A stretch of 64,000 nt of DNA from contig CM077002.1 in assembly GCA_039090855.1 (NCBI GenBank), positions 87,486,194 to 87,550,193 of the forward strand, read 5' to 3'. The notes beneath the pieces are model-generated. The model worked only from the letters and a program-made list of their open reading frames with translations. It searched no databases and had not been told where the DNA came from. Of the stretch, positions 11,166 through 22,898 are shown in pieces. Origin of the DNA: Macrothele yani (lineage: Eukaryota > Arthropoda > Arachnida > Araneae > Macrothelidae). Each line of letters starts with the position of its first letter. The stretch's first letter is position 1. The position numbers were made by a program, and so were the translations under genes.

Positions 11166-12150
11166 TCCCGTGCTGAAGCCCCAAAGGATGGAGGATTAGA
11201 CTTGTTTGTAATGAGAGGTTTATAAACCTATACAATTTACTTAACAAGTCTTTGAAACTTCACCGGATCTTTAGTGATTAAGTGGGACTGGAATCCAAAA
11301 GTATCATCAGGTCATGACACTAACCACCACAGTACTGAAGCTCTGATTTTTTTAGCATGTCATGCAAATGTGGTGTGCTTGGGAAAGGATCCACAGAATG
11401 CTAAAATAAGAAATGTTAAACATAATATTTTAACTCAATTCAATTCCGTGCCAGACCCAGGTATGGGGTCCCAGTACCTGGGACCCCATTCCAGGAAGAG
11501 CCCATTCATTTTTTTAATTATCTGATGTGTGTGCATTAAGACATTCTTATTTCACCACAGATATTTATTTTGCAAATCAGATTCAGATTCTTTAGCTTTG
11601 CACCAGACCAATATGTTTTTGATATCAAATGTCAACCTATGTATCGTTCAAAGTTTTTACTATAAACTTTCCAATACTTCAACAGTACTATCTTAGCAGA
11701 TAGATCAGTTTTTATCTTACTACAGTTTTACTTTATTGATGTAGACAAAAATGATAAGAAATTTAATTAATTTTTGTAAAGACTTAAATATAGTATTTCC
11801 TGAACAATCCCCCTTTTCCAAACCCTGCAGGCAAAAATTAACTAATCATAATGTTCACTTGTGCCTGCTCAATATTTTAGTGAAAAAAATGCACAGAAAT
11901 GAACAAGAGAGAATGCATAAAAAAGCTGATATGCCATACATTTTTCTGATAAATTAATAATGTAATTCATACTTAATACAGACAGACGTGGACTAGGAAC
12001 ATCAAACAGAAGTCATCGCTCTTTCCATGTTTATAATGTAAATTTCTTATCAGCTATAATAATAATGGTAATTAATAATATCATGATGATAATAACAATT
12101 TTCAATCGAATGAAATTCTGATAAGTATACATATTTTATAAAAATTCTAA
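11166..12150. other. AT-rich stretch without a recognisable gene
   Basis: Apart from the palindrome at 11463-11489 I see no coding or repeat signature. Confidence 0.5.
11463..11489. repeat. Perfect 12-bp palindrome arms with a 3-nt spacer
   Basis: atggggtcccag and ctgggaccccat are separated by tac. This is a GC-rich hairpin in AT-rich surroundings. Confidence 0.9.
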
Positions 12151-12163
12151 TATACCCGCTCTG

Positions 12164-12591
12164 TTTTAGTAGAAGTTCAGTCTATACATACATATATTTG
12201 AACACTAACTTACGTGGGAGATAGGCAATGTATATTAGGACAAAGTCCTCTACAATACTGTTACACACGTAGTATATGAGTTTCGAAAAGACAAGTTGAC
12301 TTCAATGATAATGGAATATTTATAGTTGAACTTAAGAATATTTCTTTATGTACTGTATATATACATTTAAATGTTGAAACCTCACATAGGTTATATCCAG
12401 TGAGACATAAAAAACAGCAATGAAGCATATGGAGCAACACATATTGCGCTCACCTTACTCCGGTTTCAGTCTATCTGGCTTGCAATCAATCATGCTTCTT
12501 GTTCAGTGTTGTACCACATCATTAAAGGTATTCCACGTTCAAAGTTCAACACAAACATCAGCACAATTCTACAAGAAGGGGGTGATGAGTT
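12164..12591 (-). repeat. Pen-2 pLTR, inverted copy
   Basis: About 430 bp; it is the reverse complement of 14035-14466 with a few differences. Its inner end (gggggtgatgagtt) joins directly to truncated RT sequence at 12592. Confidence 0.85.
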
Positions 12592-13740
12592 AATTTCAGG
12601 CCTGTTGTCAGAAGTAGTACTACAGCACATAGATAACAAACTACTTCAACAAGAACAAGAACATTTACCAATGATATTTCTATGATATGTGGATGACATT
12701 CTTGTCATCTGGCAATGTTCAGAAGATACAGCTTAATGAGGTTTATTGAAAAATATAACGAATACTATCCAACAATACAGGTTACTGTCGAGAAAGAAAA
12801 TAATGGACAATTGCCCTTTCTTGACATTCTGCTTTGTAAACATCATGGAAGTATTAACTACTCAGTATACAGGAAAGACTCTTACGTGCCAGTAATTATA
12901 CCAAATGATTCAATCCACCCTAAACATTATAAAGAAGCAGCATTTCATTCATTTATTAGAAGAGCTGTTTCCCATACGTCAAATAGAAGTTTAGAACAGG
13001 CAGAAATGAAATGGATTGTAGAAACAGCCACAGTATTTGGATATGATAAATGATGCATTTGGAAGATGTATAGAAATTATAAAACCAATATTAACAGACC
13101 AAAGAGTGAAAATAACGTTGAGAACATCACAAAGTTTTGCGGACGTTTACCTTACATACCACAGTTAAGCAGCATTTTGAAAAAGGAATGTAATAAAGTG
13201 AATATAAGATTTGCCGATATTGTAATCGATAACAATAAATTCCTTACTGCTGATTACAGTAATAACACAATTATGCATAGAGCAGGTGTATATATACGGT
13301 ATACCCACGAAGAATAACAACACCGGTAATATTAATAATATGTACATAGGTAGTACTAAAAGACGACTAAAAATAAGAATGGAAGAACACAAGAGAAATT
13401 GGAAAAAGGGTGAGCAACGAACATCTCTTATTACATATTGCCTTAATACTAATTCTATCCCCATGTGGGAAAATGCAAAAATATATACTACGCATAGCAC
13501 ACATAAAAAGATATTTTATTCTGAGTCTGTTGTGATAGAAAAAAACAGAGGATTTAATTGCAATGAACAAGCACCACTTGAATTGCCATTTGCCTGGTGA
13601 TACATAATAACAAAAGAAAAAGAAACTGAAGAAAAGTACATAAAAACTAAATTTGTTAAAAATGTCTCCCCAACAACGATTAATAATGAAATTACAGGAA
13701 AAGAACACCAGATGGTGCAACAATAGCAAAAGTTGTAAAT
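12592..13740 (+). pseudogene. Pen-2 copy A: 3' part of RT plus GIY-YIG domain
   Basis: Truncated at the RT block ISGLLSEVVLQH. It contains the catalytic YVDDILVIW (about 12690, after a stop), then LMRFIEKYNEYYPTIQVTVE and NGQLPFLDILLCKHH (12800-12850). Next come SVYRKDSYVPVIIPNDSIHP, a linker, and RLPYIPQLSSILKKECNKVN. The nuclease domain begins RAGVY (13280) and continues one frame over as YGIPTKNNNTGN, MYIGSTKRRLKIRMEEHKRN, ending with SESVVIEK. The GIY, YIG, Arg and Glu positions are all recognisable. The single-base frame break inside the GIY motif is shared with copy B. Stops occur near 12687, 13050 and 13599. Inactive. Confidence 0.85.
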
Positions 13741-13846
13741 CACATGATTAACCTACGCACGGATACGGGACCAATGAGCGATGAGTCGACTGGTGACAGG
13801 GAGGTAATCAGTACAATAAAAGCATATGGATGTCTCTTACAACCGA

Positions 13847-13886
13847 CCGCTGAAGATGGCCACAGTGTAGCCTGAAACATGTCCGG
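13847..13886 (+). ncRNA. Hammerhead-ribozyme-like motif, Pen-2 copy A
   Basis: Helix I CCG (13847-13849), core CTGAAGA (13850-13856, matches CUGANGA), helix II GGC/GCC (weak, one unpaired base on each side), GAA (13874-13876), palindrome ACATGT as helix III (13877-13882), C at the cleavage position (13883), then CGG closing helix I. Only 3-bp helices are visible, as expected for a form that dimerises. Confidence 0.6.
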
Positions 13887-14034
13887 ACGAGCAAGGAGGG
13901 ACTTATTGACTTTTTAAATCTTTTAATCTTGATACTTCATAATAGCTTGGCATAGAACAGAGAAATGTTTCAACTACTAAAATTCTGGCTGCGTCAACGT
14001 AATCTAGTCTTGACAATGGTCTCAAAATTATTTT

Positions 14035-14466
14035 AACTCATCACCCCCTTCTTGTAGAATTGTGCTGATGTTTGTGTTGAACTTTGAACATGGAATACCT
14101 TTAATGATGTGGTACAACACTGAACAAGAAGCATGATTGATTGCACGCCAGAGGGACTGAAACCGGAGTAAGGCGAGCGCAATATGTGTTGCTCCATATG
14201 CTTCATTGCTGTTTTTTATGTCTCACTGGATATAACCTATGTGAGGTTTCAACATTTAAATGTATATATACAGTACCTAAAGAAATATTCTTAAGTTCAA
14301 CTATAAATATTCCATTATCATTGAAGTCAACTTGTCTTTTCGAAAATCATATACTACGTGTGTAACAGTATTATAGAGAACTTTGTCCTAATACACATTG
14401 CCTATCTCCCACGTAAGTTAGCGTTCAAATATATGTATGTATAGACTGAACTTCTACTAAAACGTT
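14035..14466 (+). repeat. Pen-2 pLTR shared by copies A and B
   Basis: Direct-orientation terminal repeat. It is the 3' end of copy A and the 5' end of copy B. It carries about 70 bp at its right end (from tgcctatctcc) that the last pLTR at 25884-26247 lacks. Confidence 0.8.
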
Positions 14467-16073
14467 TTTCAACTGGAAATTTATAACTATGACCCATCGG
14501 GGAACTGGTCGATGAGTCGCGCTAAGAGTCTAAACCTGTGTCAAAATGTCTTAGTCACAACTAGGAGTAATCATAAAAACCTTCAAAAAGTTTGAATTAA
14601 ATTAGCCAAAGAACTAGAACATCTGCTTTTCTTGACAGCCTGTAAAAAGAATGATGTGATACCAAATTTTTTATGATTCGCACTAACCCTTTATATCAGG
14701 GAGATGGCAGAATAATGAAAATCTGTGAATTAAAAAGGCTAAATGCTTTTATTAGATCAAAAAGGAAATGGATTAATTACTTTAATAAGCAATCATATCA
14801 AAAATATAATGACAGCGTTGGACTTTGCAACAATGAAAAGGAGTTTGATTTTGAACTTCAAAAAGTCTATATGATTGTCGAAAGATTACAACAGACTTAC
14901 AAATTACAACATGAACAGAAACTTAAGAGGTTGATAAACTCACAGCACAAATATAGACATGCGAATTTACCACCTTCTAGTGATCTATATCTAAACAAAT
15001 CACAAGTTGTATTGAACGAACTACAGATTAAGGGACTTAATAGAGGTGTTAAATATGCGTACCAACAAGATATCCCAAAAGCTGAAGTCTTACTGCCACA
15101 CCTTTAAGAGATTATTTGAAACTTGCCCAAGAAATGTCAAAACCCAGTGAAGTTTAAGTTAGCAAGGACGATTAGCACTTTAAAAGATCATCCTCAACAA
15201 CGAAACAGTATCAAATACGATAGCCAAGAACCGCTTAAATTAAACAAACTTGATGACATTCAGATGATTATGGCTGACAAATCCAAGCAACTTGTGATAG
15301 TTGATAGGGAGGAATTTCATGAGAAGATGCTGCAAGCTACTGAAAAACTAAACACCGAAGTAATAAGAAAGGACCCCACAGATACAATAATTAGAAAATT
15401 AGCAATGTTAAAAAATCATAGTACACTTCCATTGCAATTCAAGAATAAGTCCTATCCTCCAGTAGGATCTTCCATACCTAGTACATTTGGAAAGTTTAAA
15501 ACACAAAGCTGATTGCTCTATTCAGATTATTGTTAATAAAACTGTTGCACCTACCATAAACCTTGAAAAAGCTTTGCTCAGATATCTTAACACCTTCTTT
15601 AAAAATCACGCATATACAGTAAATAACTCTACAGAAGTCACTGAGAGAATTAAAAATATAGACATTGGTGATTGTATAATGGTGAGCCTAGATGTCGTTG
15701 CATTATACCCGAATACTCCCACACGCGAAGCTATTAATCTTGTAAACAAAAAATTGATTGCAGCTGGAGTACCAGAGATTAAGTTTAACATTATTATATC
15801 TGCACTCAACCTAATTACAGAAAACAATTATTTCGGATATAATCAAATAATATACAGACAGAAATTTGGATCCCCCATGGGCTCCCCAATTTCGTGCCTG
15901 TTGTCAGAAGTCGTACTACAGCACATGGAAAACAAACTACTTAAACAAGAACATTTACCGATGATATTCCTACGATATGTGGATGACATTCTTGTCATCT
16001 GACAATATTCAGAAGATAGCTTAATGAGGTTTATTGAAAAATATAACAAATACTATACAACAATACAGATTAC
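14467..16073 (+). pseudogene. Pen-2 copy B: N-terminal region and RT, interrupted by Pen-3
   Basis: The untranslated start is followed by an N-terminal domain (14673-15104, MIRTNPLYQGDGRIMKICEL). Then PVKFKLARTISTLKDHPQQ leads into the RT: DDIQMIMADKSKQLVIVDRE, RDPTDTIIRKLAMLKNHST, a frame change near 15490, VSLDVVALYPNTPTREAI (palm, first Asp, 15690), QKFGSPMGSPISCLLSEVV and the catalytic LRYVDDILVI (15970). A stop follows at 16000. The copy breaks off at 16073 in caatacagattac, where Pen-3 inserted, and resumes at 24620. Frameshifts near 15115 and 15490. Confidence 0.85.
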
Positions 16074-16141
16074 CATAATATTTGCACATTTTAAGGAATT
16101 AAAACACCAGCCAAGTGCGCATATTTACGTGCAATTCATTA

Positions 16142-16690
16142 ATGATATATTATTAAAATAACCAATCACTTACCCGAAAGATCATGGTCACTTTTCTCCT
16201 TTAACACTTCAAGCACGTCAATTATCATCATGTAATGTTGTTGGCCTTCAAGGGTTGAAAGACTACTTGCCTATGGGATTCATTCTTCCAGGCATGAAAC
16301 ATCGTATTTTCCTTTTTTTCCTTTTTTTTTTTTTTTATTTACAGTACAAAAAATGCAGGTTTCCCTCTGCCATATGAGACATAACCTTAGCTCGTCATCT
16401 CCATAAAAACCTCACAAACATACACACCATACCACTCATTCATACATTCAGTTAAAAACACTATGTACATAATTACACTATTTACATTCCCAGGCAGTTA
16501 AACCTTTGTCAACTGTGACTAAAAAAGTGCTCTATCCATTTCAAACTCCATGCTAACCCTACTGCAAGTGCCAACCTCATTCAGCCCATCATACACAATC
16601 CTCTAGCGCTTTCAACAGGCTACTGTCATCATCAGGAGGCAGATGTGTGTCACCTGCCCACCACAGCTCAAGTGAGCACAGCTATTGAGG
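16142..16690 (-). repeat. Pen-3 pLTR, inverted copy 1
   Basis: Reverse complement of about 24060-24619. It holds a poly-T tract near 16310-16337 and a hammerhead-like motif at 16591-16650. Confidence 0.8.
16591..16650 (-). ncRNA. Hammerhead ribozyme motif with full consensus core, Pen-3
   Basis: On the minus strand: helix I strand CCTC (16639-16636), core CTGATGA (16635-16629), helix II GACAG/CTGTT, GAA (16613-16611), palindrome AGCGCT (16610-16605) as helix III, A at the cleavage position (16604), then GAGG pairing with CCTC. Beyond a 3x3 internal loop, helix I continues for several more pairs (ACAC with GTGT). All conserved core bases are present. This fits the dimeric hammerheads described in PLEs. 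Confidence 0.75.
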
Positions 16691-17225
16691 ATATACTATA
16701 AAAACAACCATTCACTTACCTGAAAGATCTTGGTCATTTTTTTATGATGTAACACTTCAAAGCACGTCAATTATATTGTTGTTGGCTTTCTGAGGTTGAA
16801 CTGACTCTTTTCCTATGACTTTCCTTGTTCTGGGGATGAAACGTCGTACTATCTTTTTTTTTTTTTTTTTTTTTATTTACTGGACAACACACGCAGGTTT
16901 CTTTCTGCCATATGAAACCTAACCATAGCTCGTCATCACGATAAAAACCTCACACATGCACACACTATAACCACTCATTCATACATTCCATTAAAAACAC
17001 TATGTACATATTTACACTATATACATTCCTAGTCAGTTAACTGTGTTAAAAAAGTGCTCAATCCGTTTCAAACTCCGTGTTAACCCTATTGCATGTGCCA
17101 ACCAAATTCAGCCCGTCATACACAACCCTCTAGCGCTTTCAACAGGCACTGTCTTCATCAGGAGGCAGTTGCGTCTCACTCGCCTACCACAGCTCAAGTG
17201 AGCTGATTTATTGAGGCCCAGATCT
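16691..17225 (-). repeat. Pen-3 pLTR, inverted copy 2
   Basis: A diverged tandem duplicate of 16142-16690 in the same orientation (shared: accaTtcacttac, aagcacgtcaatta, ggatgaaac, a poly-T tract at about 16852-16874, the hammerhead motif). Confidence 0.75.
17118..17175 (-). ncRNA. Hammerhead ribozyme motif, second Pen-3 pLTR
   Basis: Core CTGATGA (complement of 17155-17161), helix II GACAG/CTGTT with loop TGC, GAA, palindrome AGCGCT (17132-17137), A at the cleavage position (17131), GAGG with CCTC as helix I. The core is conserved although the surrounding pLTR has diverged from copy 1. Confidence 0.7.
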
Positions 17226-17249
17226 CAGTTGCAATCTCTGCATCTCTGC

Positions 17250-18470
17250 GTCTCTGGCGCCATCTATTGTCATTGTTGCTCTTTTCCTTTTTTTCTCTCT
17301 TAGCTGTTGCTCTATTTTTATTAAAGCCTTCCATTGTTCACTTAAGTTGCTAGGCTCATTAATGTTGCATAATCTTGATCTGTTTTTTTTTTATTAATAT
17401 TGATTCTGCAATTCGCAACTGCCTTTTGTTTTTACAGCTCTTAATAATTTTAATATCTTCAAACCTTGGATAATGATGATTTCCCAGACAGTATTGGGTT
17501 AATGCGGTCTTAGCTTCTTTTTTATTTCAATTACTTATATGCTGGTTCAATCTGTATTTTAATTTGTTCTTGGTGCTGCCTATATATGACACAGGTGGTT
17601 GTTGGTTTACAGGAATTTCATAAACTCCTGCTCTATCCAATTGGCTGATTTTTTCATTTTTTATTACTAAATTTTTTATAGTATGTACCTGATTTCCTAC
17701 TTGTATGTCATATTTGCTACAAACTTTATTAATATCAGCTGAAACACTTTCAACATATGGGATTGCCCCTACATATTTTAATAGTTTTTTATCAATCTTG
17801 GCCTTATTTGCTTGAGTTACTTCATAAATCCATTTCTTTAATACCTGTTTAGGGTAACCAAACTCATGTGCAATTTTTTCAATATATTCAATTTCTTCTT
17901 TTTTATATTGTTCCATTGATGAGTGTGTTACACTTCTTTTAATTAGTGTTTTAACACTATTTCTTTTATGTGTTAATGGGTGCAATGACTGAAAAGGTAT
18001 TACTTTTAATTAGTGTTTTAACACTATTTCTTTTATGTGTTAATGGGTGCAATGACTGAAAAGGTATTAATACAGGAATATATGATGATTTTCTATGCAC
18101 TCTGTATTGCATATTATCATTTGTTTTGATTATCATGATATCCAAAAATGCCAATGTATTGTTATGTTCCTGTTCTACTGTCAATTCAATAGATGGACAA
18201 ATATCATTATACTTTTTTGTCAAATCTTCAAGTTCATCCTTTTTTAGCCTGGACAACAGAAAAATGTCATCAACATACCTGCAATACATCAGTGGTGGAT
18301 CTTCTAGTTTACTTATTATTTTTGCCTCTATGTCACTCATTATAATTTCAGCAAATAAAGTTGACAATGGTGACCCCATAGGTCCGCCATAATTTTGTTT
18401 GTACACCTTGTTATTAAACATAAAAATGTTATTTTCATATATATGTACAATAAAATTTCTCTTAATTCCT
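17250..18470 (-). pseudogene. Pen-3 inverted copy: RT palm and GIY-YIG domain
   Basis: Minus strand. It starts NAIQIEELREILLY, then ENNIFMFNNKVYKQNY, GGPMGSPLSTLFAEIIMSDI, catalytic CRYVDDIFLLSRL (about 18270), NTLAFLDIMIIKTNDNMQYR and HRKSSYIPVLIPFQSLHPL. A 65-bp tandem duplication near 17940-18066 breaks the frame. It continues KKWIYEVTQANKAKIDKKLL, GAIPYVESVSADINKVC, and the nuclease domain DRAGVYEIPVNQQPP, SYIGSTKNKLKYRLNQHISN, then RIAESILI-like remains near 17400. The GIY-YIG motif is intact apart from later breaks. It also preserves the uninterrupted sequence of the site where element i inserted in the sister copy. Confidence 0.85.
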
Positions 18471-18475
18471 CAATT

Positions 18476-19132
18476 TGTATTGCATTCAAAAAAGTAGTAA
18501 AAAATATCATTTAGATAAAATTCAGTATAAGAAAGAACAAATGATAAAATTAAAAGATGACCTAACAATTAAATTTTGTGAAGCTGATAAGACAAGGCAA
18601 ATTGTGATTTTAAACACAACTGAATATAATCAAAAAATGAATAGAGCAATAGAGGATCTGAATTGCAGCGTTCTGACAAGAGACCCAACCGAATCTCAAG
18701 TAAGGTACTTGGCTAGAATAAGAAATCACAGCACCTTGCCTGAAGAAATAAAGAAAGCGTACCCACCAATGGGTACTGGAATACCAAAAAATGTTTGCAA
18801 AAATAAAAACTCATAAGCCTGATACACCTATGAGAGTGATAGTATTAAAAAGGAATTCCCCATTAATAAAGCTGGAAAAAAATATCCACAAATATTTGGC
18901 ACCATTGTTCATGAAGACAAGGTTCACTGTGAGGAATACATATGAATTCATTGCGAAAATTAAAGTAATTAAACAAGATTTAAGTGAATATCATATGGCT
19001 AGTATGGATGTTCGAGCTCTGTTTCCTAGCACACCAGTACCTCAGGCAATTGACATAATTATTGAAAAATTATATATGTTACAGACAATGAATGCAATAC
19101 AAATTGAGGAATTAAGAGAAATTTTATTGTAC
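18476..19132 (+). pseudogene. Pen-3 plus-strand copy, RT first part
   Basis: 5'-truncated start SSKKYHLDKIQYKKEQMIKL, then LTIKFCEADKTRQIVILNT, RDPTESQVRYLARIRNHSTL, a frameshift at about 18795, KIKTHKPDTPMRVIVLKRN, NTYEFIAKIKVIKQDLSEY and the palm motif YHMASMDVRALFPSTPVPQA. It breaks off after EELREILLY at 19132, where element i begins. Confidence 0.85.
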
Positions 19133-19612
19133 GGGTCATTCCATTGAAATCAACCAGCAAAAATAGCATTTTCAACCTGACCATTTTTGATTTTTATGAA
19201 ACTTTGTATATTTGTAGAATTCATCAATATAAACACATATATGAATTTTTTCAGAATTTTTAATGCATGCGTTTTTAAGTTATTGATTTTTGAAATTGCA
19301 AAAAAACCCTGAAAGTTTATCATCTGAGCAAACTTTAACTGCCAATTACTCGGGTTCTAGTAGAGCTAGGGTATTGAATTATGGCTCATTTTAAACATCT
19401 TCAATTGGGCTTTCATTTGATATGCCACATATCACTATTAAAAAAACTTAATGTCAATTTTAAAATTTTGAAATTGAAATATTAAAAAACATGTTTTTTT
19501 AAAAATCTGAAAAAAATATATGTTTAACAAACATTATTTTTTCTACACATCTTGAAAGTTTCATAATGGGATCGCTATGGGATCACTATAAAAAAAATAA
19601 CATAGAAGGACA
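19133..19612 (+). repeat. Left long terminal inverted repeat of element i
   Basis: Inverted match of 22415-22894 with scattered differences; AT-rich inside, ends gggtcattcc. Confidence 0.75.
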
Positions 19613-19797
19613 TTACTAAACATACCATCAGTGACTCAGGAATTGTTTATTTTGTCTGTCTAAAATGTTATCCCTGGTCTTACAAACACTGCAAATGTTA
19701 ATGAATTAATTATAATTAGTTAAAAAGTTAATATATATCCATAAGGGTAACAAATTGTATTTCTTTCCTAGGTTTTAAAGTAAAAGCAAAGTAAAAG

Positions 19798-22163
19798 ATG
19801 GATGCCAGCAGACCATCCACATCAAAAGTTTCAAGTGTGGTTTACTGTTGCAACCCCCTTGGGAAACCAAACCATAAATATAGCAAAAAAAATCTGCAAC
19901 CAGTTTCCAAGAATCTACTACTACAGAACAAGTTGCTCAAAACTGGAGACAAGATCTGTGACAGTTGTCGTAAAGCAATCCAGAAATTTCACTCTGAAGC
20001 TGCTGAACATTCCTCTTCACCTTCTGACAGCTATAATGAACAAGAAGCCGAAGGCCATGCTGTTCCATCTGAAAACATTGAAGTATCAACTCCTGAAAAA
20101 GAGTATGCTATAGAAGCATTTAACAGAAGTTTACAATGTCTGGGTGAAACACCAATCAAGAAAAAACACCTGCAAGAAAAAAAAATACCCTGAAGAGAAA
20201 TATAAAAAAGCCCAAGAAGCATTTCGAGCAAAATTATTAAAGTTAAGTCCTGCGTCGGAACCAAAGGATATTTCATCTCCTGAACCAGAAATTATAAGAC
20301 AGTTGAAAGAAAAATTTCACTCCACAAAAAATAAAACCATAAGAATGCAGATATTGAGTACACTGCCTAAATCTTGGTCACTGAAACGAATTGAAACAGA
20401 ATTTAGAGTTTCGAATTTTATGGCCAGAAAGGCTAAAAAAGCTAGTAAAAGAAAAAGGTATCATGTCTTCTCCTGATCCAAAGCTAGGAAAGACTTTAGA
20501 CAAAGACACAGCAAATTGTATACAATAATTTTATGAGAGTGACGATGTAAGCCGCCAAACGCCAGAAAAAAAGACTTTGTTTCCATTAAAATAGATAATA
20601 AGCGTCAACAGGTTAAAAAAAATTGCTTCCGAGTAATTTGCATGAATTGTATACTCTTTTTAAAGAGAGATTTCAAGAGAAAAACGCGGGATTCTCCAAG
20701 TTCCGTGAACTTCACCCTAAGCACTGCATTCTTGCAGGAGCAAGTGGCACACATTCTGTTTGTGTTTGCATCAGAATGTTACACTGTTGATGACACAATG
20801 CAAGTTACCTGAATTAACAGGAGACACTGTTCAGCCAATAAACTCCTATAAAGATGTACTTGCAAACATAATTAGTAGAAACCCTACACCTGCATGTTAC
20901 TTCAGTCAGTGCAACAACTGTCCAGGATTAGAACAGCTCAAGCAACGATTTGAAGATTGTTTTGATCTAAATAGTATAGAAAATGTGACATTCAAGCAAT
21001 GGATGCAATTAGAGAAGAGGACAGTACTTGAAACATTACCAAAATCCACACAGGAGTTTTTGGAACTGTTGTTTGGAAAACTTCCAGCCCTGCTTCACCA
21101 TTCTTTTATAGCAACTCAACAGTTAAGGTACTTAAGACATTTAAAGACACAATAACAGAAAATCAATACATAGTAATTTGTGACTTTGCTGAAAATTATT
21201 TTTTTGTATTGCAAGATACAGCTCAGGGTTTTCACTGGAACAATGCCCAAGCAACCTTGCATCCTATAGTTATATACTATCGAGATGAGAAAACTCAGAA
21301 CCTAGGACATGTAAGTTTTGTGATTATATCCGACTGCCTTATTTACGACAGTATAGCTGTCCATCTGTTTCAGCGTTACCTAATTAATTTCATGCAGTCA
21401 CATTTTTCGCAAAAACCTGAAAAGATATTTTAGTTTTTGGATGGAGTCAAACTTCCACAGCTTGTGCTACCATGAGACTGACTTTAATATAAAAGCAGAA
21501 TGGAATTTTTTTGCAACAGCATATGGGGAAAATGCATGTGATGGGATAGAGGGTACTGTGAAGCGATTAGCTGCAAAGGCAAGTTTACAACTTGTTTATA
21601 ATAATCAAATTATGACCCCACGCCAACTCTTTGAATGGGCCACTGCTAATATTGCCTCCATTCACTTTCAGTTTGCAACAACAGAAAATTACAAAGAGGA
21701 GGAAATTATCCTTAAAAGTAGAATAGCTTCTGCTAAGACAATAAGTGGTACTCAGAAACTCCATTGTTTCATTCCTGCAGGAAAACACAAATTACTAGTC
21801 AAAACTTACTCACTTTCTGAGCATTTTAAAGAAGAGATATGTGCAACAGATGAAGGGGAAGAGAACATTAGTTTTGAAAATATGGTAGGGTTTGTAATTA
21901 GTAAGTACTCACAGCACTAGTGGTTGGGATGTGTACTTGGTGTGAATGAGGACACAAAACAGGTAAAAGTGAGCTTCCTGGAGCCGCATGGTCCATCTCC
22001 ATCATACAAGTATCCTCAATCACTGGATATACTCTTGGTTCATAAATCTGATGTTTTGTTAAAAGTTGATCCGACAACAGCTACTGGAAGAGTTTATAAT
22101 TTAACAATGACTGAGACAAAGAAGGCAAATCAAGGACTGGCATACAAGTACGGCAAAATTTAA
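19798..22163 (+). pseudogene. Element i transposase (DDE-like, unassigned family), broken
   Basis: Start MDASRPSTSKVSSVVYCC, followed by a cysteine pattern (CCNPLG..., then GDKICDSCRKAI) that looks like an N-terminal zinc-binding module. A charged linker has EKYKKAQEAFRAKLLKL and a possible DNA-binding segment, IETEFRVSNFMARKAKK. The core has a Cys-rich patch CYFSQCNNCPGLEQLKQRFE, then VICDFAENYFFVLQDTAQG (first acidic motif), LGHVSFVIISDCLIYDSIAV (second) and AEWNFFATAYGENACDGIEG-TVKRLAAKASLQ (candidate third acid in AEW plus a CDG motif). The C-terminus has GCVLGVNEDTKQVKVSFLEPHGP. The SDGA-type segment seen in relatives is reduced here to WMESN. Stops and frameshifts near 20190, 20475, 20560, 20790, 21150, 21432 and 21918 make it dead. 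The protein is homologous to that of element ii and, more distantly, to that of element X. DDE assignment is inferred from motif order. Confidence 0.7.
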
Positions 22164-22414
22164 AAGAAAGATAAAAAGCAGGATACATATAGAAGATAAA
22201 ATAATTTTGTAAGTTTAAATATGCACACAGGACCTTATACTGAATTATGAAATGAATTACTTTGGGACACAGTTTCAAATTACTTAGATGTTTATTTTCA
22301 TTATTTAACATTCACAATGTTTAAAAGAACAAGTATGACATTTTACACAAACCACATAAAGAATACCCTTCCAGTCATGGGTGGAACCAGTAAGTACATC
22401 TGGCACATTTCAGT

Positions 22415-22894
22415 TGCATTGTTCTATGTTATTTTTTTTATAGTGATCCCATAGCGATCCCATTATGAAACCTTCAGGATATGTACAAAAATAATGTTTG
22501 TTAAACATATATTTTTTTCAGATTTTTTAAAAAACACAGGTTCTTTTAATATTTCAATTTCAAAATTTTAAAATTTCAAAATTGACGTTAAGTTTTTTAA
22601 TACTGTCATGTGGCATATCAAATGAAAGCCCAATTCAAGATGTTTAAAATGAGCCATAATTCATGACCCTAGCTCTACTAGAACCCGAGTAATTGGCAGT
22701 TAAAGTTTGCTCAGATGATGAAATTTCAGGGTTTTTTTAAATTTCAAAAATCAATAACTCAAAAATAGATGCATTAAAAATTCTGAAAAAAATCATTTTT
22801 GTTTATATTGATGAATACTTACAATTATACCAAGTTTCATAAAAATAAAAAAAAGTCTGGTTGTGAGCCTTGTTGATTTGACATGGAATGACCC
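22415..22894 (-). repeat. Right long terminal inverted repeat of element i
   Basis: Inverted partner of 19133-19612. Confidence 0.75.
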
Positions 22895-22898
22895 GTAC

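Larger units (their letters stand above)
19133..22894 (+). mobile_element. Element i: DNA transposon with about 480-bp inverted repeats
   Basis: It begins gggtcattccat and ends with the inverted version. Each end is flanked by GTAC (19129-19132 and 22895-22898). The inverted repeats extend to about 19612 and from about 22415 (shared inner block tagtgatcccatagcgatcc). The empty site is preserved in the inverted Pen-3 copy (minus strand, about 18440), where EELREILLY runs straight into ENNIFMF. The encoded transposase is described separately. The superfamily is not identified; the 4-bp duplication excludes the TTAA and TA groups. Confidence 0.8.

Noticed and set aside
13165..13743. Hydrophobic minus-strand frames resembling membrane proteins
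   Set aside because: They are antisense to the Pen-2 GIY-YIG region. AT-rich coding DNA read backwards gives Phe/Ile/Leu-rich frames.
19133..22894. Kolobok or piggyBac assignment for element i
   Set aside because: Those families duplicate TTAA; here the duplication is GTAC.
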